Part shown: piece by piece, positions 18,782-27,752 of the stretch
How positions within the stretch are numbered: position 1 is the stretch's first letter
Layout of the letters: every line of letters begins with the position of its first letter
Origin: Brevibacillus brevis
GTDB lineage: Bacteria > Bacillota > Bacilli > Brevibacillales > Brevibacillaceae
Length of the DNA: 64,000 nt
Reading direction: 5' to 3'
NCBI RefSeq assembly: GCF_022026395.1
Contig: NZ_CP041767.1
Coordinates: forward strand, 3,876,501-3,940,500
Notes under the pieces: generated by a model
Database searches by the model: none
Seen by the model: the letters and a program-made list of their open reading frames with translations, nothing else
Told to the model about the DNA's origin: nothing
Translations under genes and position numbers: made by a program

Positions 18782-20710
18782 CTAATTGGTCGATTTGTCA
18801 CCAAGGTATATGCGAATTTTTCCGCCCTCATCAATTTTTACTCCGGGTGCAGGGGACTGCTGAATGACATACTGACCTTTCCCTGAAACGACTAGCGGCA
18901 GAGTATCATACGTTGTCACTACGTCTCTCATGGATTGTCCGACCATGTTTGGCACTTCGATTGGCGCCCTTTCTCCAAGTGCTTTGTTAATTTCCTTGGG
19001 GATGCCATCTTTACGTTTCGGTACATTCAAATGCTGAACGGAGGATTCCATGATGCTTTTTACACTCGGAGCGGCAATCAATCCCCCAAACGCCAGTGCT
19101 TTCGGATTGTCTACGGCGAAATATACGACGAGCTGTGGATCATCAGCCGGCGCAAAGCCGATAAACGACACGATGTATTCCCCATCGACGTAACGGCCAT
19201 TTTTTACTTTTTGCGCTGTCCCCGTCTTTCCTCCTACCCGATACCCTTCAATAAATGCCTTGTTACCCGTTCCTTGCGCGACCACACTTTCCAGTGCATG
19301 CCGAACTTTGGCGGAGGTCTCCTCTGTAATCACCTGTCGCACTTCTGTCGGCAAAGTCCTCGCTACGACATCGTGTGTCACACTATCCCGCCATTCCTTG
19401 GCGACAAACGGTTTCATAAGTTTGCCCCCATTGATGGCAGCTGAGACCGCAGCCATTTGTTGAATTGGCGTTACCGATACCCCTTGACCGAAAGAAGTCG
19501 TCCCCAGCTCTACGGGTCCTACTTTATTCAAATTGAATAACAGCCCGTTTTCTTCGCCAATCAAATCGATCCCTGTCTTTTGTCCGAAGCCAAATTTTTT
19601 GATGTAGTCAAATAGTCGTTCTTTTTGCAGTCGCTGGCCCATCGTCACGAAGCCAGGGTTACAAGAATTCTCTACCACTTCCAGCATCGTTTCCTGTCCA
19701 TGCCCCTGGCGTTTCCAGCAACGCAATCGCTTCCCTGCCACATTTATGAATCCCGGATCGTAAAAGCCCTCGTTCAGATTGATGACCCCTTCGTTTAAAG
19801 CAGCTGCCAGTGTCACAATCTTGAATGTGGAACCGGGCTCGTATGTTTTCCAGATAGGGAGATTTCTATTGTACACCTCGGAAGGATAGTCCCTGTACGC
19901 ATCCGGTTGAAAAGTCGGGCGACTTCCCATCCCCAATATTTCCCCTGTCTTTGGATTCATGGCGATCGCCAGAACATCATCGGGCTGATAAGCGACCACC
20001 GCTTGATCCAGCTCGCGTTCGATAAACGATTGGATGGTACTGTCGAGGGTTAAATACATGTCCATCCCATTCACGGGTGCTACGTAGTCTTCAGTTCCAC
20101 CTGGCAGTACGCGCCCTTTGGCATCTGAAGGAAATGAGATATGTCCCTCGGTCCCCATCAAGAAGGGATCATAAATTTTTTCTAGCCCTGTCAGCCCTTG
20201 ATTGTCAATGCCTGTGAAACCAAGAATATGGGCTGCCATATTTCCGTTCGGGTAAAAACGCTTCGTATCCCCTGCCAAGTATATCCCTGGCAGATTCAGT
20301 TCTTGTATTTTTCTCGCCTTTTCAACTGACAGTTTTCTTCCACCAGGAATCTGGTTGTTGCTCATTTCTTTTTTCGTAATGGCACGAAATACATCTTCTT
20401 CTTTTTGCTCCAAAATGACGGCGAGCTGTCTCGCTGTTTCTTTAGGGTCTTTGATTTGTGCCCCTACCGATACCAGTGTGGGGACGGTCATATTCGTCAC
20501 GAGCTCGTTGCCGCTTCTGTCCAGAATGCGACCGCGATTGGGTTGAAATTTAATTTCCCGCTTGAGCAGTTCATCTGACATTTGTGAGAGTTTCGGTCCT
20601 TCTATCAATTGAACATAACCCAATCGGGTGACAAGCGCTGAATACAAAACAACGCCTACAATCAAGATGATAAAAATACGACGGCGTACAGTAGCATTGG
20701 ATACCCGCAA
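18782..20710 (-). CDS. spoVD: Sporulation-specific class B penicillin-binding protein SpoVD
   Basis: Transpeptidase needed for spore cortex peptidoglycan, normally paired with SpoVE. The 642 residues contain one N-terminal membrane helix, the PBP dimerisation domain, the transpeptidase with active-site serine in YEPGSTFKIVT, SCN in ENSCNPGF and KTG in VGGKTGTAQK, and one C-terminal PASTA domain (from about residue 582). The start is TTG 20710 behind GAGGGGGG. The PASTA domain and location separate it from PbpB upstream. Confidence 0.93.
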   Translation of the reverse strand: MRVSNATVRRRIFIILIVGVVLYSALVTRLGYVQLIEGPKLSQMSDELLKREIKFQPNRGRILDRSGNELVTNMTVPTLVSVGAQIKDPKETARQLAVILEQKEEDVFRAITKKEMSNNQIPGGRKLSVEKARKIQELNLPGIYLAGDTKRFYPNGNMAAHILGFTGIDNQGLTGLEKIYDPFLMGTEGHISFPSDAKGRVLPGGTEDYVAPVNGMDMYLTLDSTIQSFIERELDQAVVAYQPDDVLAIAMNPKTGEILGMGSRPTFQPDAYRDYPSEVYNRNLPIWKTYEPGSTFKIVTLAAALNEGVINLNEGFYDPGFINVAGKRLRCWKRQGHGQETMLEVVENSCNPGFVTMGQRLQKERLFDYIKKFGFGQKTGIDLIGEENGLLFNLNKVGPVELGTTSFGQGVSVTPIQQMAAVSAAINGGKLMKPFVAKEWRDSVTHDVVARTLPTEVRQVITEETSAKVRHALESVVAQGTGNKAFIEGYRVGGKTGTAQKVKNGRYVDGEYIVSFIGFAPADDPQLVVYFAVDNPKALAFGGLIAAPSVKSIMESSVQHLNVPKRKDGIPKEINKALGERAPIEVPNMVGQSMRDVVTTYDTLPLVVSGKGQYVIQQSPAPGVKIDEGGKIRIYLGDKSTN

Positions 20711-20774
20711 AGCGAGTCCCCCCTCAAATAGGTTGTCTCTTCTTAACCTTATTCGCAGGGGGGACTAGTTAGAA

Positions 20775-23252
20775 CTATGGAGTTGTCAGCGTTTGCGTCG
20801 ATTGGTCTTCTGGTTTGTCAGGAGGAGGTGCCTGTCCAGATGCTGGCGGCTGTGCTGCCCCACCTTGCCCGGTTTGCTGACCGGAAGATGGTGGAGCCGG
20901 ATTGTTTCCTCCTGTTGAGTTTGTAGCAGGATTCGACCCCGAATTGTTTGGTGTGGTTGTAACGGGCACTGTGCTGCCCTCCTGACCAGGAGGAGGGGGT
21001 GTCGGTACAGGTGGTTCCGACACGGATTGCAGCGTCACCTGTAGCAGCTCTGTACCCTGGAGAACCGTTCCCGGAGGAATGCTTTGTTGGGTGACGAAAC
21101 CAGTTCCAGTTGATTTCATTTCGAGATTGATCAAAGAGCTGAACTCCATGACATCCCGCAATGATTTTCCTTTGAAATCAGGCATCTTCGTTCCTTTTAC
21201 CCTGTCCGTTACTAGGATGATCTGTTCACCAGGAATGACCTGATCATAGGCTTCCGGATATTGTTTGACGATTTTCGTACCTGTTCCGGCTACCGTGACG
21301 GTCAAATTGTCCTGCTTCGCCCGCAATTGTGCGGCTGTCGTGGACATCCCTTCAAACTTAGGCAATGTCTTCGGTGCAGCAGGTGAGGATGCCAGTGCTG
21401 CCTGCGCTTCTTTTTTCGGCGTCGCCTTTTCACTCTGTTTATTCTTGACTAAGGACAGATCAGGCTGCTGCTGCAAATATTGCAGGCTGCGTTCCATAAT
21501 GGATGTAAACATCGGAGCTAGCATCATTTGTCCCCACAATGCATACCATGCATCTGTTTGCGGATCGTCAATGACGACATAAACCAACAGCTTCGGATTG
21601 TCTTTTGGCGCAAAACCAATGAAAGAACCAACGTAACGGCCATCCATAATTTTCCCTGTGTTAGGATTATATTTTTGTGCCGTTCCCGTCTTTCCTGCGA
21701 CTTGATACCCTGGGATTTGATATAGTGTACCAGTCCCGGGCTTCTCTGAGACAACCTTACCCAAAATGTCGCGTGTCTGTTTTGCAGTCGCTTCACTTAC
21801 AACCCTGTCCACAACCTCACGTTGCGTGCGATTGACGACTGCTCCCGTGTGAGGATCGCGCATTTCTTTTACTATATGAGGTTTTAGAAGCTCTCCTCCA
21901 TTCGCGATTGCCCCTACAGCAGCAACCTGTTGGATCGCCGTAACCGTCGCTGCTTGACCATACGTTGTTGCAGCCCAGTCGCGTGGTGACCGAGGTTTTT
22001 CCAGGTTGATCAAGTTTCCTTCTTTTTCGTAAGGAAGCTCTATTCCGGTTTTTTGACCCATCCCGAATTTTTTGAAGTATTTCTTCAGACCCTCCAGTTT
22101 CAACCGTTCATAACCCAACTTAGCGAACAACACGTTACTGGATCGCTGAACCCCTTCCAAAAAGCTGATGGTTCCCCAACCGGCACCATTGTTGTGGTCA
22201 CGGATCGGAATCTGCCCCTTGATGGTGTAAGCGCCTGATTGATAGGTTTCATTCTGATTAAACATTTTTTCTTCGATTGCTGCCGCCAGCGTAATAATCT
22301 TAAAAGTTGAGCCCGGCTCAAACATCGTGGTGACTGCATGGTTGTTGTAGTTCTCAATCCCGTTGTAGTACGTATTCGGATTAAACTGCGAACGGTTGCC
22401 CATCGCCAATACCTCGCCCGTTTGCGGGTCGGCTACAACGACCGTCATGCCCTGCGGCTTGTACTGCTGTTCCACCTTGTCAAGGGCTTGTTCTACATAA
22501 TCCTGTATCTGGCGATCAATGGTGAGATATACATCTAAGCCGTCTATTGCCGGAATGTAATCTCCTTCTCCGTCTGGCAGTTGATAGCCTGCACGATCCT
22601 TTTGGTAGGCAATATGTCCCTTTTTGCCAGCCAATTGTTCGTTCAATTGCAGTTCGATCCCCATTTTCGGTTCATCATACAAATCAAGATAACCGATCAC
22701 GTGGGAAGCGAAGGCGTTATTCGGATAAACCCGGCGAGTCGTTTCAGTCAAATAGATTCCTGGGAGCTGATTCTTTTTGACCTTCTCACCACTTGGCAGT
22801 GTCGGATATTGCAAACTTAGAATGCGGTTCCTTTGCTCTTCACTGATCTTTTTCCCGTAGCGTCCCAATTCCACCACTTTGTTCGGCTTGGTCAAATTCT
22901 TCACCAATTCTTGAACAGGCGCATTCAAAATAGGAGCCAGCATATTCGCTGTGTAGTAGGGGTCTTTCACCACATCTTCGTCTCTCGCATCAAGTGGCTT
23001 CAGCCTTGCATTTACTGTGTATGCCTTACCATCATATGCCAAGATCTCTCCGTTTCGATCATAGATTGCTCCACGCTTCGGCTTCAAAACACTCTCTCTG
23101 TCCCACTGCTTTTGAGCCGTTTCCATAATTCTGGCAGCCTCTGCCGTTTGGATCCAATAAATCCGAAAGCTCAACGTCGAAAAGGTCAAGATCAGGCATA
23201 AAGCTACCACGAGAATTCGCCAATTTACTTTTCTCTTCCATTCCATCTCCAT
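20775..23252 (-). CDS. pbpB: Division class B penicillin-binding protein PBP2B
   Basis: Septal transpeptidase that partners FtsW. The 825-residue protein has a cytoplasmic tail, one membrane helix (residues 12-30), a dimerisation domain, and the transpeptidase with FEPGSTFKIIT, SSN in QRSSNVLF and KTG in VAGKTGTAQK. Two PASTA domains follow (about residues 600-740), then an extracellular tail of about 80 residues rich in Pro, Gly, Ser, Thr and Gln with no predicted fold. The tail makes it about 100 residues longer than B. subtilis PBP2B. Confidence 0.94.
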   Translation of the reverse strand: MEMEWKRKVNWRILVVALCLILTFSTLSFRIYWIQTAEAARIMETAQKQWDRESVLKPKRGAIYDRNGEILAYDGKAYTVNARLKPLDARDEDVVKDPYYTANMLAPILNAPVQELVKNLTKPNKVVELGRYGKKISEEQRNRILSLQYPTLPSGEKVKKNQLPGIYLTETTRRVYPNNAFASHVIGYLDLYDEPKMGIELQLNEQLAGKKGHIAYQKDRAGYQLPDGEGDYIPAIDGLDVYLTIDRQIQDYVEQALDKVEQQYKPQGMTVVVADPQTGEVLAMGNRSQFNPNTYYNGIENYNNHAVTTMFEPGSTFKIITLAAAIEEKMFNQNETYQSGAYTIKGQIPIRDHNNGAGWGTISFLEGVQRSSNVLFAKLGYERLKLEGLKKYFKKFGMGQKTGIELPYEKEGNLINLEKPRSPRDWAATTYGQAATVTAIQQVAAVGAIANGGELLKPHIVKEMRDPHTGAVVNRTQREVVDRVVSEATAKQTRDILGKVVSEKPGTGTLYQIPGYQVAGKTGTAQKYNPNTGKIMDGRYVGSFIGFAPKDNPKLLVYVVIDDPQTDAWYALWGQMMLAPMFTSIMERSLQYLQQQPDLSLVKNKQSEKATPKKEAQAALASSPAAPKTLPKFEGMSTTAAQLRAKQDNLTVTVAGTGTKIVKQYPEAYDQVIPGEQIILVTDRVKGTKMPDFKGKSLRDVMEFSSLINLEMKSTGTGFVTQQSIPPGTVLQGTELLQVTLQSVSEPPVPTPPPPGQEGSTVPVTTTPNNSGSNPATNSTGGNNPAPPSSGQQTGQGGAAQPPASGQAPPPDKPEDQSTQTLTTP

Positions 23253-23387
23253 TCAACTCCGTCACATCAAAGATCGCCCGCCTCCCAAGTAAGGCTGATG
23301 GGGGAGACGAACGCAACCTAGCCGAGTCAGGAGCAGACTCTGGCCCAGCTAAGAAAAAATGTTACCGCACATAAGGAGCAGTAACAT

Positions 23388-23801
23388 TTAAGGTTTTTTG
23401 TGTTGTGTTTGTGGCAGAGAACTCGCCTGTACTTCTGGTTTGCCGATCGTATGTACAGCTGCCGGATTGTATACCATCCCCTGCTTCTCTGCTTCTTTTT
23501 GCAGGCGATCCCGGTTGGTCATTTGTTCAATTTGCAATTTCAGCGTTGCATTTTTTTCTGCCGTTACACGGTTTTCATGTTTGGTGCTCTGGATATCGTA
23601 ATTCAACTGGGAAATTTGCGAGTAGCGGACACCCACTAGACCCATGCCGACGACGGTTAACGAGATAAATAAGAGATACAGCAATTTTTCTCCGGTCGGA
23701 ATCGTTGGCTTGATTCGAACCGTGCGTTTTGTTGTTTTCGTTACAGAGCGGGATTTTTGTTCCAACTCCATAGCTAAATTTCCTCGGTAGTAATAACTCA
23801 T
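23388..23801 (-). CDS. ftsL: Cell division protein FtsL
   Basis: Small bitopic divisome protein. The 137 residues consist of a basic cytoplasmic part (TKTTKRTVRIKP), one membrane helix (about residues 38-58) and an extracellular leucine-zipper-like coiled coil (ISQLNYDIQSTKHENRVTAE), with a Gln/Pro-rich tail. Position between rsmH and pbpB is diagnostic because FtsL sequences diverge strongly. GGAGGGAG precedes the ATG. Confidence 0.9.
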   Translation of the reverse strand: MSYYYRGNLAMELEQKSRSVTKTTKRTVRIKPTIPTGEKLLYLLFISLTVVGMGLVGVRYSQISQLNYDIQSTKHENRVTAEKNATLKLQIEQMTNRDRLQKEAEKQGMVYNPAAVHTIGKPEVQASSLPQTQHKKP

Positions 23802-23834
23802 CGCTTCTCCCTCCCCTTTCTCGTCGATCCCGGT

Positions 23835-24770
23835 CTACAGCTTCTCCGCTACCCGTAGTTTAGCTGATCGTGCACGATTGTTTGCTTCCAATTCAACTTC
23901 TGATGGCAAAATCGGCTTCTTTGTAATGACTTTTACTACCGCTTTATTTCCGCATGTACAAATCGGAAAAGCTGGCGGGCACGTGCACCCTTTGGAAAAG
24001 TCTTGATAAATTTGCTTGCAGATTCTGTCCTCTAAAGAATGAAACGTGATGACACTGACCCGACCTTCTGGATTCAAAACCTCAATTGCATCGACGACGG
24101 CTTCTTTGAATGCATCCAGTTCATCATTGACTGCGATCCGAATTGCCTGAAAGGTACGCTTCGCCGGATGGGGTCCGGTACGGCGCGCAGCGGCAGGAAT
24201 TCCTTCCTTGATCAACTCAACGAGTTCCCCTGTTGTTTGGATCGGCTGCTTCTTCCGTTGTTGAACGATTTGCCGGGCAATTCTCCGGGAAAATTTCTCT
24301 TCTCCATACAGCCAAATGATCTTGGCAATCTCTTCTTCGTCCCACTCATTGATAATGTCATAGGCGGACAATGGCGCTTGCTGGTCCATTCTCATATCCA
24401 AGGGTGCATCGGCATTGTAACTGAAGCCGCGCTCTCCCTCATCCAATTGCGGAGAGGATACCCCGAGGTCAAATAACACCCCGTCTACACCCTCCAAGCC
24501 TAAATCTTTCACAATGTCTTTGATATGGCGGAAGTTGCTCTTTACCAGCGTGACTCTGTCCATATAGGTAGCGAGTCTTTCGCGGGCATTATCCAGTGCC
24601 CAGTCGTCCTGATCGATGGCAATAAGTCGACCGCCCTCCGTCAACTTCGAAGCAATCAAACTGCTGTGCCCAGCTCCGCCGAGTGTACAGTCTACATAAA
24701 TGCCTCCAGGACGAATGTTTAGCCCTTCGACAGCCTCATCCATCAAAACGGTTACGTGATGAAACGACAA
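23835..24770 (-). CDS. rsmH: 16S rRNA (cytosine1402-N4)-methyltransferase RsmH
   Basis: SAM-dependent methylation of C1402 in 16S rRNA. The motif [14 protein letters not shown] binds [22 protein letters not shown] and [14 protein letters not shown] are family signatures. I choose TTG 24770 (311 residues) over GTG 24779, because the AGGAG ribosome site directly abuts the GTG and lies eight bases from the TTG, and the length then equals that of B. subtilis RsmH. It is the second gene of the dcw unit. Confidence 0.95.
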   Translation of the reverse strand: MSFHHVTVLMDEAVEGLNIRPGGIYVDCTLGGAGHSSLIASKLTEGGRLIAIDQDDWALDNARERLATYMDRVTLVKSNFRHIKDIVKDLGLEGVDGVLFDLGVSSPQLDEGERGFSYNADAPLDMRMDQQAPLSAYDIINEWDEEEIAKIIWLYGEEKFSRRIARQIVQQRKKQPIQTTGELVELIKEGIPAAARRTGPHPAKRTFQAIRIAVNDELDAFKEAVVDAIEVLNPEGRVSVITFHSLEDRICKQIYQDFSKGCTCPPAFPICTCGNKAVVKVITKKPILPSEVELEANNRARSAKLRVAEKL

Positions 24771-24796
24771 TGTCGTCACTCCTGTTCTTCTCGCTG

Positions 24797-25228
24797 CTAC
24801 AAATTAAAATCAACCAGTTTTTCGGCAATTTCTCCAAAAGAGCCTTCTGACTGGGCAAAATAATCTTCCCAGCGTTCCTTGCTCCATACCTCTACACGGT
24901 TTGACACCCCGATGATCACACATTCTTTTTGCATGCCTGCATGCTCACGTAAATTGGGTGGTATGTTTACCCTTCCCTGCTTGTCCCACTCGCATTCGGT
25001 GGCACCTGAAAAGAAAAATCGTGTAAATGCGCGAGCATCTGCTTTTGTAAAGGGGAGAGACTTGAGTCTTTCCTCTAGTTGTTTCCACTCATCTTGCGGA
25101 TAAGCAAACAAACATTGGTCCAGCCCGCGGGTAATAACAAAGGAAGTGCCTAGCCCTTCACGGAATTTGGCTGGGATCGTCAGGCGGCCTTTTTCGTCGA
25201 TGCTGTGCTGATATTCCCCCATGAACAC
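24797..25228 (-). CDS. mraZ: Transcriptional regulator MraZ
   Basis: AbrB-like DNA-binding ring protein that represses its own dcw operon in other bacteria. The start is GTG 25228 ([15 protein letters not shown]), seven bases after GGGGGA, giving the canonical 143 residues; an internal ATG two codons on is possible. Two AbrB-type repeats are visible, the first with [17 protein letters not shown] and the second with [17 protein letters not shown]. It is the promoter-proximal gene of the cluster. Confidence 0.96.
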   Translation of the reverse strand: MFMGEYQHSIDEKGRLTIPAKFREGLGTSFVITRGLDQCLFAYPQDEWKQLEERLKSLPFTKADARAFTRFFFSGATECEWDKQGRVNIPPNLREHAGMQKECVIIGVSNRVEVWSKERWEDYFAQSEGSFGEIAEKLVDFNL

Positions 25229-25239
25229 GCCCTGGTCCC

Positions 25240-25284
25240 CCACTTTCCTGTCGGTTGGCTCCACTTTCCCCCACTTTTCCCCAC
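25240..25284 (-). promoter_or_regulatory. Putative MraZ operator: four phased GTGG repeats
   Basis: On the minus strand GTGG occurs at 25281-25284, 25271-25274, 25261-25264 and 25240-25243, spaced 10, 10 and 21 bases, that is one, one and two helical turns. MraZ proteins bind TGGG-type direct repeats with about 10-base period just upstream of mraZ, so this fits autoregulation. The last copy overlaps the mraZ ribosome site. Confidence 0.65.
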
Positions 25285-25300
25285 CTAGTACCTATTTGTT

Positions 25301-25329
25301 ATTATAAAAAAAAATCCTGCGTTTGTAAG
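25301..25329 (-). promoter_or_regulatory. Candidate SigA promoter of the dcw cluster
   Basis: TATAAT (25301-25306) lies 17 bases from CTTACA (25324-25329) on the minus strand. The -10 is perfect, the -35 matches four of six positions. The -35 lies in the loop of the ahcY terminator and the -10 follows directly on its T run, so the two signals share the same DNA. Confidence 0.5.
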
Positions 25330-25340
25330 CAGGATTTTTT
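25305..25340 (-). terminator. Terminator after ahcY
   Basis: AAAATCCTGC and GCAGGATTTT form a perfect ten-pair stem with an eight-base loop; on the minus strand eight or nine T follow. It separates ahcY from the dcw cluster while overlapping its promoter. Confidence 0.9.
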
Positions 25341-25379
25341 CGCATATTTTTTTGCCGGGAAAAGACGGGATTCGAGGAA

Positions 25380-26639
25380 CTATTCGACCCAGCTTTCCAG
25401 GTAGGATTTTTGCTCATCTGTCAATTTGTCGATTCCGATGTTCAGAGCTTCCAACTTGTACTGAGCAACCATTTGATCCAACTCGAATGGTACGTTCAGC
25501 ACTTTTTTGCCAATGTTTTTGTACTGTTCATTGACATAAGCCAAGGATACCGCTTGCAGAGCAAAGGTCATATCCATGATTTCAGCCGGATGTCCGTCGC
25601 CAGCAGCCAAGTTCACGAGGCGGCCTTCTGCGAGCAGATACACTTTTCGACCATCAGCCAGGACAAATTCTTCAATATCTTTACGCACAATACGGGAAGA
25701 AGTCGACATTGCATTCAGATCGACCTTGTTTACTTCGACATCGAAGTGACCCGCGTTGGACAAGATTGCGCCATCTTTCATCACAGCAAAATGCTCTTTG
25801 CTGATGATATCGCGGTTACCTGTCACTGTTACGAAGTAGTCACCATGCTTCGCAGCTTCGAGCATTGGCATTACTTCAAATCCATCCATGTAAGCTTCTA
25901 CCGCTTTGATTGGGTCGATTTCGGTTACGATGACTTTTGCGCCCAAACCTTTTGCACGCATCGCTACACCTTTACCGCACCAGCCGTAGCCAGCTACCAC
26001 CACCGTTTTACCAGCTACTACAAGGTTTGTAGTACGGTTGATACCATCCCATACGGATTGACCCGTGCCATAGCGGTTGTCGAACAAGTATTTGCAGAAT
26101 GCATCGTTTACAGCAACCATCGGGAACTCCAGCTTGCCTTCTTTCTCCAACGCTTTCAGACGCAGAATACCTGTTGTTGTTTCTTCTGCACCACCGCGTA
26201 CTTGAGACAACAGATCACGGCGCTCGCTGTGCAAAATAGTGATCAGGTCGCCACCGTCGTCAATGATCAGGTCAGGGCGAGTTTCCAGTGTTTTGATAAG
26301 ATGCTCTTTGTATTCTGCAGGATCTGGATTGTATTTCGCAAATACGCGGATACCGTCTTCCACCAATGCTGCGCAGATGTCATCTTGCGTGGACAGCGGG
26401 TTGGAACCGGTAATGGTTACTTCAGCGCCACCAGCTTGAACTACTTTTGCCAGATAAGCCGTTTTCGCTTCCAAGTGCAAGGAGATCGCAACTTTCAGGC
26501 CTGCAAACGGCTGCTCTTTTTCAAAGCGCTCACGAATGCGGTTTAGGACAGGCATGTGTTCTTTTACCCAATCAATTTTCAGATGGCCGTTGTGCGCCAA
26601 CGACATATCTTTTACGATGCTTTCAGACACTGTGTTCAT
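25380..26639 (-). CDS. ahcY: Adenosylhomocysteinase (S-adenosylhomocysteine hydrolase)
   Basis: NAD-dependent hydrolysis of S-adenosylhomocysteine to adenosine and homocysteine in the methyl cycle. The 419 residues contain SLHLEAKTAYL, NDAFCKYLFDNRYGTGQSVWDG, and the NAD loop VVVAGYGWCGKGVAMRAKGLGAKVIVTEIDP. The protein is the short type, without the insertion of about 40 residues found in many proteobacterial and eukaryotic enzymes, and its C-terminus (LTDEQKSYLESW) resembles archaeal and Thermotoga forms. B. subtilis uses MtnN and LuxS instead. AAGGAGGT precedes the ATG. Confidence 0.96.
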   Translation of the reverse strand: MNTVSESIVKDMSLAHNGHLKIDWVKEHMPVLNRIRERFEKEQPFAGLKVAISLHLEAKTAYLAKVVQAGGAEVTITGSNPLSTQDDICAALVEDGIRVFAKYNPDPAEYKEHLIKTLETRPDLIIDDGGDLITILHSERRDLLSQVRGGAEETTTGILRLKALEKEGKLEFPMVAVNDAFCKYLFDNRYGTGQSVWDGINRTTNLVVAGKTVVVAGYGWCGKGVAMRAKGLGAKVIVTEIDPIKAVEAYMDGFEVMPMLEAAKHGDYFVTVTGNRDIISKEHFAVMKDGAILSNAGHFDVEVNKVDLNAMSTSSRIVRKDIEEFVLADGRKVYLLAEGRLVNLAAGDGHPAEIMDMTFALQAVSLAYVNEQYKNIGKKVLNVPFELDQMVAQYKLEALNIGIDKLTDEQKSYLESWVE

Positions 26640-26733
26640 GTATGGATGGACCTCCTTTTATCTCATAAAGCAACCTTCTCTATCATATCATACGCAAGTT
26701 CAACCATCACCTGTTTTTCCTATTATCGGCAGT

Positions 26734-27624
26734 TTACGGTTCTGCGGTTTCTACCGTAAGCAACTCCAAAAAGCGCAGCAAAGCCTGTGGCATCCATTTC
26801 TTTTTATGGTAGACCAACTGCCGGAATACACGGATATCCGGATGGGAAAAGGGGAGTATAACGAGTGTACCATTTTTCACTTCTTCTTGTACGACAATTT
26901 TCGGAAGCAACGCAATTCCTAAATCATAGGCAACGCATTGTTTTATCGCTTCCAGACTGCCAAATTCAAAAGAAGATTCCACCGTTGCTCCTGCTTCACG
27001 CAACACCGCTTCCATCATCCCTCGGTAGCTGCATCCCTTTTCTGTAAAAATCCAGGTTTCCCCGGTAAAATCGTGGGTTTCTACCTTCTCTTTTTTCACC
27101 AGCGGATGGGTAGGGGCAGTAACAACGACTAGTTTTTCCTCACCTAAAACGACATTTGTCAGTTCAGATTGATCTTGGAGCCAATCGAGCACAAAGGCGA
27201 AATCGAACTTCCCTTCCTTTACCCCTTGCCTCAAATCTTGGCAAATGCCCGGTGCTAGCATGATCCGCATACGCGGCTGCTCCAAGCGAAATTTTTGCAA
27301 ATAAGGGGGTAAATAAAAGGCCGCCAATGACTCCACTGTTCCTATACTCAACGTTCCCGCCAGTTGCGCTTGCTCGGACAGATTCGCTTTTGCCTCATCT
27401 AATACGGCTTGCAGCTGTTCGCTGTAGCCGAGAAGCACTTCGCCTGCATGGGTAAGCCTGATTTTTTTGCCCCAACGCTCGAATAGGCTGACACCGAACT
27501 CCGATTCCAGGTTTTGAATTTGGGTCGTCACACTCGACTGCGCGTAGCCCAAAATTTCTGCTGCACGAGTAAAGCTTTGGCATTTTGCTACTTCACGGAA
27601 GGTTTGCAAATAACGAGTATCCAG
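26734..27624 (-). CDS. LysR-family transcriptional regulator
   Basis: DNA-binding regulator facing the divergently transcribed permease, which is its likely target (inference). The N-terminal winged helix reads LQTFREVAKCQSFTRAAEILGYAQSSVTTQIQNLE; the C-terminal periplasmic-binding-like domain spans about residues 95-290. I place the start at CTG 27624, because GAGGGGG precedes it and DTRYLQTF then matches the usual LysR N-terminus. A TTG at 27609 is the only other usable start and has no ribosome site. An in-frame stop lies three codons above the CTG. The inducer is unknown. Confidence 0.88.
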   Translation of the reverse strand: MDTRYLQTFREVAKCQSFTRAAEILGYAQSSVTTQIQNLESEFGVSLFERWGKKIRLTHAGEVLLGYSEQLQAVLDEAKANLSEQAQLAGTLSIGTVESLAAFYLPPYLQKFRLEQPRMRIMLAPGICQDLRQGVKEGKFDFAFVLDWLQDQSELTNVVLGEEKLVVVTAPTHPLVKKEKVETHDFTGETWIFTEKGCSYRGMMEAVLREAGATVESSFEFGSLEAIKQCVAYDLGIALLPKIVVQEEVKNGTLVILPFSHPDIRVFRQLVYHKKKWMPQALLRFLELLTVETAEP

Positions 27625-27662
27625 ATTTCCCCCTCATTTCATCGAAAAAATCGATTCGAATC

Positions 27663-27678
27663 ATCTAATATTATAGAT
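27663..27678. promoter_or_regulatory. Possible LysR operator
   Basis: ATCTA and TAGAT form perfect inverted arms around six bases in the 128-base gap between the LysR gene and the permease. This fits the size of LysR recognition sites (T-N11-A class) but is only one A+T-rich palindrome. Confidence 0.4.
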
Positions 27679-27752
27679 AACTCCGATTATTAAGTCTATG
27701 CTACACTTCAGTTACCAACGACAAGGTAAGTAAAAAAGCGAGGGATCTACCT

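Noticed and set aside
25410-26546. A 378-codon plus-strand open frame
   Set aside because: It is antisense to ahcY, which is fully supported by motifs; the frame arises from codon bias.
25410-26600. SAM-related riboswitch for ahcY
   Set aside because: The short gap upstream of ahcY (26,640-26,733) has no S-box or SAH-element sequence.
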